Shown piece by piece: positions 33,879 through 41,296 of a stretch of 64,000 bases of DNA. Numbering within the stretch: position 1 is the first letter of the stretch; every line of letters starts with the position of its first letter. The stretch is from the NCBI GenBank assembly GCA_963699085.1, contig CAVOTH010000004.1, positions 1,240,001 to 1,304,000 of the forward strand, written 5' to 3'. Origin of the DNA: Bog-756 sp963699085 (lineage in GTDB: Bacteria > Actinomycetota > Acidimicrobiia > Acidimicrobiales > RAAP-2). The position numbers and the translations under genes were made by a program. The notes beneath the pieces are model-generated. The model was given only the letters and a program-made list of their open reading frames with translations. It did no database searches and was not told the origin of the DNA.

Positions 33879-35111
33879 ATGTACGAGTGGTCCGAAGAGC
33901 AACTGATGGTGCGGGACGCCATCCGTCGGTTCATCGATGCAGAGGTGGTGCCCCAGATCGACGCCCTCGAGCACGAGGGCGTTCCCCCCTACGACGTCAT
34001 CCGCAAGATGTACGCCACCTTCGGTATGGACCAGATGGCCCGTGATCGATTCAAGCGGCAGCTCGAGCGGAAAGTCAGCGGCACCACCGAGACGGCCGAG
34101 GAGCGGGCCGTTCGGACCGGCGACGGTGGGGCGGCCGCCATGACCCTCATCCCGATCATCGAACTCTGCCACCACTGCCCGGGCATCGTGACCTCGATGG
34201 GGGTGAGCGTCGGCCTGGCCGCCGGCACCATCATGAAGGGCGGCACCCCGGCCCAGATGGAGCGGTGGGGCCTCGACCTGCTGACCACCGAGAAGATCGG
34301 TGCCTGGGCCATCACCGAGGCCAACTCCGGATCGGACGCCCTGGGCGGCATGACGACCATGGCACGACGGGACGGTGACGAGTACGTCATCAACGGTTCG
34401 AAGACCTGGATCACCAACGGCCCCTACGCCGACACCATCGTGCTGTACGCCAAGCTCGACGACGGTTCGGACACCCCGATCCGGGAACGTCCGGTACTCA
34501 CATTCATCCTCGACAAGGGAACTCCCGGCCTCGAGCAGTCGAAGCCGTTGCGCAAGATGGGCCTCCACTCCTCCCCCACCGGTGAGCTCTTCCTCAGCGA
34601 CGTACGGGTCGACAAGTTCCACCTCCTCGGTGAGAAGGAGCCAGGTGGAGGTGCCGGACGGGAGTCGGCCAAGTCAAACTTCGTGACCGAGCGGGCCGGT
34701 GTGGCCGCCATGTCCCTCGGTGTCATCGAGGAGTGCCTGAAGCTGTCGGTCCAGTACGCCAAGGACCGGGTCCTATGGGGCACGCCGATCAGCGAGTTCC
34801 AGCTCATCCAGCTGAAGCTGGCCAAGATGGAGATCGCCCGACTCAACGTCCAGAATCTGGTGTTCCGCCACATCGAGACCTCGGCCGCCGGCAAGGACCT
34901 GACGCTGGCCGAGGCGTCAGCCCTCAAGCTCTACTCGGCCCAGGCCGCGTCCGAGGTGGCCATGGAGGCCGTCCAGCTCATGGGCGGCAACGGATATACG
35001 GCCGAATTCCGGGTGGAGCAGTTGGCCCGCGACGCCAAAGTCTTCCAGATCTACGCCGGCACCGACGAGATCCAGGTCACCCACATCGCCAAGGACCTGC
35101 TGCGCCGCTAG
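33879..35111 (+). CDS. acyl-CoA dehydrogenase family protein
   Basis: FAD-dependent acyl-CoA dehydrogenase, 410 residues, probably in beta-oxidation or branched-chain catabolism. It shows WAITEANSGSDALGGM, INGSKTWITNGPYAD and QLMGGNGYTAEFRVEQLARDAKVFQIYAGTDEIQ. The canonical catalytic Glu before GT in the last motif is Ala here. A Glu in FVTERAGVAA falls where isovaleryl-CoA and long-chain dehydrogenases carry their base, so the alternative base position is likely used. A 35-residue insert after FKRQLERKVSGTTET is longer than in typical members. ATG 33879 follows a GAGG element. Confidence 0.9.
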   Translation: MYEWSEEQLMVRDAIRRFIDAEVVPQIDALEHEGVPPYDVIRKMYATFGMDQMARDRFKRQLERKVSGTTETAEERAVRTGDGGAAAMTLIPIIELCHHCPGIVTSMGVSVGLAAGTIMKGGTPAQMERWGLDLLTTEKIGAWAITEANSGSDALGGMTTMARRDGDEYVINGSKTWITNGPYADTIVLYAKLDDGSDTPIRERPVLTFILDKGTPGLEQSKPLRKMGLHSSPTGELFLSDVRVDKFHLLGEKEPGGGAGRESAKSNFVTERAGVAAMSLGVIEECLKLSVQYAKDRVLWGTPISEFQLIQLKLAKMEIARLNVQNLVFRHIETSAAGKDLTLAEASALKLYSAQAASEVAMEAVQLMGGNGYTAEFRVEQLARDAKVFQIYAGTDEIQVTHIAKDLLRR

Positions 35112-35170
35112 TGCGACCACGGCGGGTGTCGACCCGTCCTCGGGGCGGATGAACAGAGAGGAGCTCGTCC

Positions 35171-35280
35171 ATGGCCCATGACGTCGCCGGCGACCGCCGG
35201 ATCGATCCCCGGATCAAGGCGATCCTCGCCGCCATCCCCCCATTGGCGGCCACCGACGTCGCCATCGACGATGTGAGTTG
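35171..35280 (+). pseudogene. truncated N-terminal fragment, possibly of an alpha/beta hydrolase
   Basis: An ATG preceded by AGAGGAG starts a coding-like stretch, MAHDVAGDRRIDPRIKAILA then AIPPLAATDVAIDDV, which resembles the first 40 residues of alpha/beta-hydrolase-3 proteins (DPRIKAxLAAMP). The resemblance then stops, and the frame runs antisense into the end of the anti-sigma gene and terminates at 35347. So the rest of the gene is missing. It is either a real deletion remnant or a misjoin at about 35280. Confidence 0.45.
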
Positions 35281-35282
35281 GT

Positions 35283-36017
35283 TCAGCTGGACGTGTAGGG
35301 CGCGGCCCTGCCGCCCGCCATCACCGTCCGGCCGGTCGAGTCGGTGACGGCGATCATCTTGATCCGGTCAATCGGGAGCGCGCAGGCCAGCGTGACCGTG
35401 ACGCCGTGTGAAGTGGTCGCCCAGTAACTCCCCGCGTTCCATGGGCTGCCATAGGCACCGGCCATCGAAACAGTGAGAACCTGGCTCCAACGGGCGGCCG
35501 GTTCGGTCAGGGTCACCGACGTCCCCCAGGACTCGGCTGTCAACAGGGCGGTGGCGTGTGCCCCGCCCGAACCCGTCAGTGCGATGGAGCGGGTCTCCGG
35601 GGCGGACGGACGGGAGAGGCTGAGAGCACCCAGTCCCAGGAGCACCACTCCGGCCATCGCCACCACTGCCACCAGGGCCTGGTGGCGCCACCGGGGGTCA
35701 GGGACCGAGCTGCTGATTTCGGAGACCGTGTCGTCCTGGGCCAGTATCTCGGCTACGGCCAGATCGAGCGAACGGGTCGGCATGGCGACCGGCATCGGTG
35801 GGTCGATGCGCCCGAGCTCTTCCGATGCGGCCGGGTCGACCCAAGCCAGCGCGGCTGCCGCCCGGGCCAGACCATCGACCTCCGCCCGGCAGTCCGGACA
35901 GATATCGAGGTGGTCGTCCAGCTCGGTGCGGGATGACGCGTCCATGCCGATCAGCAGCTCTTCGGCCAGCATGCCGCGGAACCGATCACACGATGTGGCC
36001 GACGTCACCACTCCCAC
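35283..36017 (-). CDS. anti-sigma factor with zinc-finger-like N-terminus
   Basis: Membrane-spanning regulator of the adjacent ECF sigma factor, 244 residues. The N-terminal anti-sigma domain has the DDHLDICPDCRAEVDGLARA motif (HxxxCxxC, ZAS type) near residue 35. A single transmembrane helix (LVAVVAMAGVVLLGLGAL) follows near residue 115, and the C-terminal half is an exported Ser/Thr/Ala-rich sensor-like domain of no known family. It overlaps the sigma gene by 13 bases, so the two are coupled. The extracytoplasmic signal is unknown. Confidence 0.88.
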   Translation of the reverse strand: MGVVTSATSCDRFRGMLAEELLIGMDASSRTELDDHLDICPDCRAEVDGLARAAAALAWVDPAASEELGRIDPPMPVAMPTRSLDLAVAEILAQDDTVSEISSSVPDPRWRHQALVAVVAMAGVVLLGLGALSLSRPSAPETRSIALTGSGGAHATALLTAESWGTSVTLTEPAARWSQVLTVSMAGAYGSPWNAGSYWATTSHGVTVTLACALPIDRIKMIAVTDSTGRTVMAGGRAAPYTSS

Positions 36018-36520
36018 CCCATCTCGTCCAGGGTCAGGCGCAGTGACTTCAGCGCGTAGAAGAGTCGGCTACGCACGGTTCCTTCGGGAATCCCGAGTTC
36101 CCCAGCCAGTTCAGTCCCCGACCGTTGGCCGAAGTAGGTCCGCACCAGCACCTGACGGTGCTCGGGTTTCAATCGACGCAGGGCCTCCTCGACCTGCCAC
36201 CCGACCAGCGCCATATCGATCTGATCGGTGACCCCGGCGCGCTCCTCGTCAATCGGTTCGGCCTCGCGTCTTGCCCGCTTGGCCGACAGGTCGATGATGA
36301 CCCGGCGCTCGATGGCGAACAGCCATGCCCGCATCGGTCCCACTTCGCCGTCGAACGTGGACCGGGAGCGCCACGCCCGGGCGAAGGTCTCCTGGACGGC
36401 TTCCTCGGCCAGCTGCGGATCGCGGAGAGACCGTCGGGCGAAGCGCAGGAGCTCGCCTCCGTGAGCCCGATAGGCGGTATCCAGTGCCTCGGTGTCGGTC
36501 CCCTCGGGTCCGTTCGGCAT
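36005..36520 (-). CDS. ECF-type RNA polymerase sigma factor
   Basis: Sigma-70 family extracytoplasmic-function factor of 171 residues. Region 2 is DTAYRAHGGELLRFARRSLRD to GPMRAWLFAIERRVIIDL, with the AEEAVQETFARAW core-binding helix. Region 4 is ALRRLKPEHRQVLVRTYFG followed by the recognition helix GIPEGTVRSRLFYALKSLR. ATG 36520 gives the normal length; the upstream open frame covers the promoter region. It is in an operon with its anti-sigma factor and is divergent from the cupredoxin lipoprotein gene, a probable target. Confidence 0.94.
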   Translation of the reverse strand: MPNGPEGTDTEALDTAYRAHGGELLRFARRSLRDPQLAEEAVQETFARAWRSRSTFDGEVGPMRAWLFAIERRVIIDLSAKRARREAEPIDEERAGVTDQIDMALVGWQVEEALRRLKPEHRQVLVRTYFGQRSGTELAGELGIPEGTVRSRLFYALKSLRLTLDEMGWEW

Positions 36521-36763
36521 GGAACGATCATGCACGGTCTGCCGGGTCAATATCCACAGCTCGAACTTGCCACGCTCGGCGGAGAAATTGACGGGGCGGT
36601 CGTGGATCCAGCGCTCGCATGCATGGTGGTGAATACCGCGGCCTGAGGCGTTTTGTTCACAGAACATGCGGCGATCCGCCTGTCTTCCCTGGTCAATGGA
36701 TACCTGACTCCCTGATCACTTCCGTAATGAACATCGGGCGTCTGCACCCGGTAGCAGCTAGGC

Positions 36764-37480
36764 ATGCGATCACAGCGCGGTTCACGACCGGTTTGGACGG
36801 AGACGGAGCGATCGGGCCGACAGCGGGCACTTCCTTTCCTGGGAGTCGCCGCACTCACCGCATTGCTGACCGCAGGCTGCGGCTCCGCTGCGGTCACCCG
36901 CATGCCGACACCGAGTGAACACGTGGGATCCTCGCTCCACGGAATACGCACCGGGCCGGTCGGCACCACCCCGACGACGACGCCGGGAGTCCCGCCTTCG
37001 ACCGCGACGTCAATGGTGGCCCATTCCACCTCCACCGCGGTGGCGGGCACCGGAACGCCCGCGGGTCCACACGGCTCGCCCGGGGCAACGGATCGCGGAG
37101 CCACGGCCCCTGCTGTGGTCCAGCCGGCGACCGCCGCCATCCAGCCGGCCCCGCCAAGCACCACCGCCGTGCCGCCGGTCACGACAACCACCGCGCCGGC
37201 CGCGCCGACTCCGACCACCACCACCATCCCGGCGATCGCTCCCCTGGCTATCCGCAACTTCGCGTTCCTCCCCTCGACCCTCGTGGTGTCAGTGGGGACG
37301 ACGGTCACCGTCACCAACGACGACAGCGTGGGACATACCTGGACGTCCACCACCGGCGCATTCAACTCCGGACCGCTGGCGCCGGGGGCCTCGTACAGCC
37401 ACACCTTCACCGTGGCCGGGACCTACCCCTACCGGTGCGACGTGCACCCTTTCATGACAGGGACGATCGTCGTGCAGTGA
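36764..37480 (+). CDS. cupredoxin-domain lipoprotein
   Basis: Predicted lipid-anchored blue-copper protein of 238 residues. A basic N-terminus leads to a hydrophobic segment and lipobox LLTAGCGS (Cys near residue 39). A 110-residue Pro/Thr/Ala-rich spacer, unusually long, follows. The C-terminal 80 residues form a plastocyanin-like fold: FLPSTLVVSVGTTVTVTN, then the copper ligands in SVGHTW and YPYRCDVHPFMTG (His, Cys, His, Met). ATG 36764 is the start. It faces the ECF sigma/anti-sigma pair across 243 bases, suggesting control by that system. It could be an electron carrier or a copper-stress protein. Confidence 0.87.
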   Translation: MRSQRGSRPVWTETERSGRQRALPFLGVAALTALLTAGCGSAAVTRMPTPSEHVGSSLHGIRTGPVGTTPTTTPGVPPSTATSMVAHSTSTAVAGTGTPAGPHGSPGATDRGATAPAVVQPATAAIQPAPPSTTAVPPVTTTTAPAAPTPTTTTIPAIAPLAIRNFAFLPSTLVVSVGTTVTVTNDDSVGHTWTSTTGAFNSGPLAPGASYSHTFTVAGTYPYRCDVHPFMTGTIVVQ

Positions 37481-37541
37481 ACGGATGAGCCGCCTGCTCC
37501 CATCCGCCTGCGCATGCAGCGGCACGACGTTGCGGCCGCGG

Positions 37542-37570
37542 TTGACAAGCTCCATTGGTAAGTGAATACT
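37542..37570 (+). promoter_or_regulatory. sigma-70-type promoter for a likely leaderless arsR-family mRNA
   Basis: TTGACA at 37542-37547 and AATACT at 37565-37570 are separated by exactly 17 bases, a near-consensus vegetative promoter. Transcription should begin at about 37577-37582, at or next to the two candidate GTG starts, so the mRNA would have little or no leader. Confidence 0.7.
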
Positions 37571-37574
37571 TACC
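37557..37574. promoter_or_regulatory. ArsR-type operator palindrome
   Basis: GGTAAGT-GAAT-ACTTACC is a perfect seven-base inverted repeat that covers the -10 box of the arsR-family promoter. It stands out as AT-richer than the surroundings. A bound dimer would block RNA polymerase, giving autoregulation. Confidence 0.7.
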
Positions 37575-37581
37575 GTTAGTG

Positions 37582-37899
37582 GTGACTAACACAGATGCTT
37601 TCGCAGCCCTCGCCGACCCGACCAGGCGGGCGATCTTCGAGCGCCTGGGCGAGCGCCCTGCTCCGGTCGGAGAGCTGGCCGCGTCCTTTCCGGTGAGCCG
37701 TTCGGCCGTGTCCCAGCACCTGCGCGTGCTGAAGGACGCCGGGTTGGTCTCCAGCACGGCACTCGGGACCCGGCGCGTCTACTCCGTCGACGCCCGCGGT
37801 GTCATCGAGCTGCGCAACTACCTCGACCGGTTCTGGGGTGTGGCGCTGCAATCGTTCAAGAACCGGATCGAGTCGAATCCAGGAGCCCCCGATGCCTGA
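37582..37899 (+). CDS. ArsR-family winged-helix regulator
   Basis: Small dimeric repressor, 105 residues. It opens DAFAALADPTRRAIFERLGE and has the recognition helix FPVSRSAVSQHLRVLKDAGLV, followed by the wing TRRVYSVDARG. No metal-binding Cys or His cluster is seen, which fits the SdpR-like subgroup that pairs with an SRPBCC protein. GTG 37582 is used; GTG 37579 is equally possible because both lie at the predicted transcription start. Its stop overlaps the start of the SRPBCC gene by eight bases. Confidence 0.92.
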   Translation: MTNTDAFAALADPTRRAIFERLGERPAPVGELAASFPVSRSAVSQHLRVLKDAGLVSSTALGTRRVYSVDARGVIELRNYLDRFWGVALQSFKNRIESNPGAPDA

Positions 37900-38374
37900 A
37901 GTGGCCAGCAGTCCCGTCCTTTCGTCCGTTGTCGTCGACGCCCCGATCGAACGAGCCTTCACCGTATTCACCGAGGGCATCGCCAGTTGGTGGCCACCGG
38001 ACCACCACATCATCGAGGCGGAGTTGGCCACCATGGAGTTCGAGCCCTGGGTCGGCGGGTCGATCGTCGATCGGGGTGTGGACGGCAGCGAGTGCCGCTG
38101 GGCACGGGTGCTCGTCTACGAGCCGCCCGACCGGATCGTATTCAGTTGGGACCTGAACCTGCAGTGGACCCTCGAGACTGACCCCGAACGGACGAGTGAG
38201 GTCGAGGTGCGCTTCACCTCCGAGAGTTCCGTGCGCACCCGCGTCGACCTCGAGCACCGGGAGATCCACCGCCACGGCGACGGTTGGGAGGGAATGCACA
38301 GCGCAGTCGGCTCACCTGACGGCTGGCTAGTGGGACTCGAGCGGTACGCCGCCCGACTGGCGCCGGGCGTCTGA
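37892..38374 (+). CDS. SRPBCC / AHSA1-like domain protein
   Basis: START-superfamily ligand-binding protein of 160 residues. The AHSA1-like features are SVVVDAPIERAFTVFTEGIASWW at the start, ATMEFEPWVGGSIVDR, ARVLVYEPPDRIVFSWDLN and VRTRVDLEHREIHRHGDGW. ATG 37892 has AGGAG upstream and overlaps the arsR-family stop. Pairs of ArsR repressor and AHSA1-like protein are widespread in actinobacteria; the ligand is not known. It converges on plsX with a 12-base gap. Confidence 0.9.
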   Translation: MPEVASSPVLSSVVVDAPIERAFTVFTEGIASWWPPDHHIIEAELATMEFEPWVGGSIVDRGVDGSECRWARVLVYEPPDRIVFSWDLNLQWTLETDPERTSEVEVRFTSESSVRTRVDLEHREIHRHGDGWEGMHSAVGSPDGWLVGLERYAARLAPGV

Positions 38375-38386
38375 CCCGTAACCCGA

Positions 38387-39427
38387 TCAGCCGGCGGTGG
38401 AGTCCGCCGGTGGCTGCACTGACGATGCCACCGCGGCCACCAGGCCGTCGATGGCCACGTCGTGGGCCACGGTGATGGCATTGACCATGGCCACCGAGGT
38501 CGACGACCCGTGGCTGATGACGCACACCCCGTCCACCCCGAGGAGCATGGCACCACCGGTCATCTCGGGGTCGAGCTTGTCGGCCAGCGGCAACAGGTGC
38601 GGAAAGAGCACGCCGGCCGCGTCGGCCACCTCCGATTTGGTCAGGATTCCGGTCAGCGCCGTCATCAGGAACCGGAGCGTTCCTTCCAGGGTCTTGAGCG
38701 CGACATTGCCGGTGAAGCCGTCGGTGACGATGACGTCGGCCTGGTCCTCGAAGAAGTCCCGGCCCTCGACGTTTCCGACGAAGTCGAAGTTGCCGTGTCC
38801 ACCCTCGGCCAGCACGGCGTGCGTCTCCTTCACCAGCGGCGTGCCCTTCGACTTCTCCTCGCCGATCGAGAGCAGTGCCACCCGCGGACGAGCCACGCCG
38901 TACCGCTTGGTCGAGTAGGCGGCGCCCATCTGGGCGAACTGGAGCAGCATCGGCACGGTGGCCTCGGCGTTGGCCCCGGCGTCCAGCATCACCGTCGGGT
39001 ACGCCTTCTTCAGGTCCGGGATCGGCGTGGCGATGGCCGGGCGGATGACTCCGGGGAGCCGGCCCATCCGCAGCAGGGCGGACGCCATGGTGGCCCCGGT
39101 GTTGCCGGCCGAAACCATGGCCATGGCCTGGCCGTCGCGCACTGCCTCGGCGGCACGCACCAGCGACGAGTCCTTCTTCCGACGCACGCCCTGGCCAGGA
39201 TCATCGTCCATGCCGATGACTTCGGTGCAGATGAAAAGCGGCAGGTCGCCCGTGTCGCCCATCTGGCCCTCGAGGCCTACCAGGAGGACGCCGATCTTGC
39301 CCGCCTCGGCGATGGTCCGCGCCCCGATGACGATCTCACCGGGTGCCTTGTCGCCGCCCATCGCATCCACCGCGACCGGGAGGGAGCCGAACGCCTCCCC
39401 CGTGGGCCGGGGTGCGCCGCGCGCCAC
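38387..39427 (-). CDS. plsX: phosphate acyltransferase PlsX
   Basis: Converts acyl-ACP to acyl-phosphate for phospholipid synthesis, 346 residues. It shows the opening LPVAVDAMGGDKAPGEIVIGA, the AMVSAGNTGATMASALLRMG site, MLDAGANAEATVPML, GFTGNVALKTLEGT and GGAMLLGVDGVCVISHGSS. The start is GTG 39427, sharing one base with the rpmF stop. It follows rpmF and the DUF177 gene as in most bacteria, but the next expected gene, acpP, lies 13 kb away beyond the accessory block. Confidence 0.95.
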   Translation of the reverse strand: MARGAPRPTGEAFGSLPVAVDAMGGDKAPGEIVIGARTIAEAGKIGVLLVGLEGQMGDTGDLPLFICTEVIGMDDDPGQGVRRKKDSSLVRAAEAVRDGQAMAMVSAGNTGATMASALLRMGRLPGVIRPAIATPIPDLKKAYPTVMLDAGANAEATVPMLLQFAQMGAAYSTKRYGVARPRVALLSIGEEKSKGTPLVKETHAVLAEGGHGNFDFVGNVEGRDFFEDQADVIVTDGFTGNVALKTLEGTLRFLMTALTGILTKSEVADAAGVLFPHLLPLADKLDPEMTGGAMLLGVDGVCVISHGSSTSVAMVNAITVAHDVAIDGLVAAVASSVQPPADSTAG

Positions 39428-39606
39428 TAGTCGACTTCGATGGCCTGACGGCCTTTGTACCAACCGCAGTTAGGACAGACGATGTGGGGGAGCTTGGCGG
39501 TGGTGCACTGGGGGCACACCGAGCGTGCCGGCGCCTTCAGCACCCAATTGGATGCCCGGCGGCTGCGGCTCTTCGACTTGGAGGTTTTCTTCTTCGGGAC
39601 GGCCAT
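39427..39606 (-). CDS. rpmF: 50S ribosomal protein L32
   Basis: Ribosomal protein L32 of 59 residues, starting at ATG 39606. The N-terminus MAVPKKKTSKSKSRSRRAS is the family signature. The protein carries the zinc-ribbon cysteines CPQC and CPNC, so it is the zinc-binding form. It sits between the DUF177 gene and plsX with one base shared with the plsX start, so all three are likely cotranslated. Confidence 0.96.
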   Translation of the reverse strand: MAVPKKKTSKSKSRSRRASNWVLKAPARSVCPQCTTAKLPHIVCPNCGWYKGRQAIEVD

Positions 39607-39623
39607 AAGGGGTACATCCTAGG

Positions 39624-40209
39624 TCAGATCGGGGGGTCGTCGTCGCGCAGGGCGTCGAGCACCGCCCAGCGCACGTCGGTCGGTGGGGCGCACTCACAGG
39701 ACTCGGTGTTCCGGTTGGCCCCGCACGTCGGACACAGGCCGGCGCAGTCCTCACCGGCACAGGGGGGCCAGGGGGAGCTCGAGGAGCACTGCGTCCCTGG
39801 CCAGCGGCTCGAGGTCCAACTCGTCGCCGGTCAGGGGATAGGCCTCCTCGTCCCGCTCGGTGCCTCCCGTCGGGGCGAAGCGTTCGCTCACCCGCGCCAC
39901 CACCTGACCCTCGACGGGGCCCCCACAGCGTCGACATTCGCCCCGCCACGAAGCGGACACCGTGCCGTCGGCGGTGATCCCACCCGGATAGGAGGCCAAG
40001 GTGACGTCGAGGACCACCGGCTCGTCGTCGGGCACGGTGACCGAGACCGCCCCGAGCCCGGGAATGAGGCCCTCCCGCCGCTCTACCCGGGTGGCCCCGT
40101 TCTGCTTGCGGAGGGCGGCCACCTGGACGAGGAACGGCCGTCGTGCCCGGCGGAGTTCCTCGACCGGCGTGGAGCCGGCCGGCGGTCCGGCCGGGTCAGG
40201 GGTGGGCAC
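39624..40209 (-). CDS. DUF177 / YceD family protein, interrupted by a frameshift
   Basis: Conserved protein encoded before rpmF in most bacteria and linked to 23S rRNA metabolism. The first 152 residues include GAVSVTVPDDEPVVLDVTLASYPGGI, the GECRRCGGPVEG pair of Cys and the acidic LTGDELDLEPLARDAVLLELPL segment. An extra base near 39754 creates a stop after APLCR. In the next frame the family's usual end continues: EDCAGLCPTCGANRNTESC then ECAPPTDVRWAVLDAL, stopping at 39624. Joined length is about 194 residues. GTG 40209 lies eight bases after the DivIVA-like stop. Confidence 0.86.
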
Positions 40210-40217
40210 GACCGGAC

Positions 40218-40820
40218 TCAGTCCAGATCCTGGTCGAAGAACCCCTCCGGCTCGTCGTCGGAGCCGGCTCCGCCGTCGGTGGCCAGGCTGGTGTCCCCCT
40301 GGTCGCCGATCTCCACGGCCGGAATGGGGCTGACCTGGAGCTTCTCCCGGCCGGCCTGGACCGTCTTCATGGTCCGGTCGAGCACGATCTCGAAGCTGGC
40401 CAGCTTCTTGTCGGCGTAGTCCTCCGCCTCGTGGCGGAGGCGACGGGCCTCCTCGTTGGCGTCGTCGAGGATCCGCTGGGCGACGTGGTTGGCCTGACGG
40501 ACGACCTCGGTGCGCTGAACCATCCGCTCGGTCTGGACCCGGGCCTCCTCCATGATGTCGGACGCTTTGCGCTGGGTGTCGGCCAGGAATTCCTCGCGCT
40601 CCTTCAACATCCAGCGGGCCTGGCGGATCTCCTCGGGGATACGGGCCAGCGCTCCCTCGAGCAGCTCGACCAGCTCGTCGCGCTCGACCCGGACCGAGGA
40701 CGACAGCGGCATCGGCTTGGCCGTGAGCACGACGTCCATCGCACTGCGGATATAGGCCTCGGCGTCGGCTTGCTCACCGTCGGCCACTTCCTGGTCCAGG
40801 TCGTCGAACAGGTCACTCAT
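40218..40820 (-). CDS. DivIVA-like coiled-coil protein
   Basis: Soluble coiled-coil protein of 200 residues. Residues 50-165 are an almost unbroken amphipathic helix rich in Glu, Arg and Ala (ARIPEEIRQARWMLKEREEFL, ANEEARRLRHEAEDYADKKL). The N-terminus is acidic and the C-terminus is Asp/Gly-rich. This layout and the position beside coaD match the SepIVA-like relatives of DivIVA/Wag31 in actinobacteria, which act in septum or envelope assembly. It lacks the short N-terminal membrane-binding domain of true DivIVA. Its start overlaps coaD by eight bases. Confidence 0.72.
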   Translation of the reverse strand: MSDLFDDLDQEVADGEQADAEAYIRSAMDVVLTAKPMPLSSSVRVERDELVELLEGALARIPEEIRQARWMLKEREEFLADTQRKASDIMEEARVQTERMVQRTEVVRQANHVAQRILDDANEEARRLRHEAEDYADKKLASFEIVLDRTMKTVQAGREKLQVSPIPAVEIGDQGDTSLATDGGAGSDDEPEGFFDQDLD

Positions 40821-41296
40821 CGGCGAACTTCTCCTCGAGCCGCTGGGCGACGACCTTGGGGACGAACGTAGTCACGTCACCGCCGAATCGGGCCACCTCG
40901 CGCAGGAGCCGGGAGGCGATGAACGAGTGGGTCGAGCTCGTGGGGATGAACAGGGTCTCCACCCCGGACAGCTGCTTGTTCATCTGGGCCATCTGGAGCT
41001 CGTTCTCGAAGTCGGAGACGGCACGGAGGCCTTTGACGATCGCACTGGCCCCGACCTCCTGGGCCACGTTCACCACAAGGGTCGACATCGACACGATCCT
41101 GACGTTGGCCAGATGGGCCACCGCCTCCTCCAGCATCTCGCGGCGCTCGTCGTCGTCGAAGAGCGCCTCGCTCTTCTGCGGGTTGCGCAGCGCCGCCACG
41201 ATCACCTCGTCGAACAGGCGTGACGCCGCGCTCGATGACCTCGAGGTGCCCGTTGTGGACGGGGTCGAACGACCCCGGGATGAGCGCAATCCTCAC
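40813..41296 (-). CDS. coaD: phosphopantetheine adenylyltransferase, interrupted by a frameshift
   Basis: Penultimate enzyme of coenzyme A synthesis. GTG 41296 opens RIALIPGSFDPVHNGHLEVIER, with the nucleotidyltransferase HxGH-type motif. An extra G at about 41227 breaks the frame; it resumes as ASRLFDEVIVAALRNPQKSEALF and continues through ASAIVKGLRAVSDFENELQMAQMN and PTSSTHSFIASRLLREVARFGGD. Joined length is about 160 residues, as expected. The start overlaps the rsmD stop as GTGA and the end overlaps the DivIVA-like gene. An intact copy is essential in nearly all bacteria, so a sequence error is likely. Confidence 0.92.

Noticed and set aside
36521..36660. An ECF-type autoregulatory promoter (GAAC and CGGT about 16 bases apart on the minus strand) before the sigma gene
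   Set aside because: The match is short, the leader would be over 100 bases, and no second copy upstream of the cupredoxin gene supports it.
25237..38386. The accessory block as a prophage or integrative element
   Set aside because: No integrase, recombinase, phage structural gene, tRNA or direct terminal repeat is visible.
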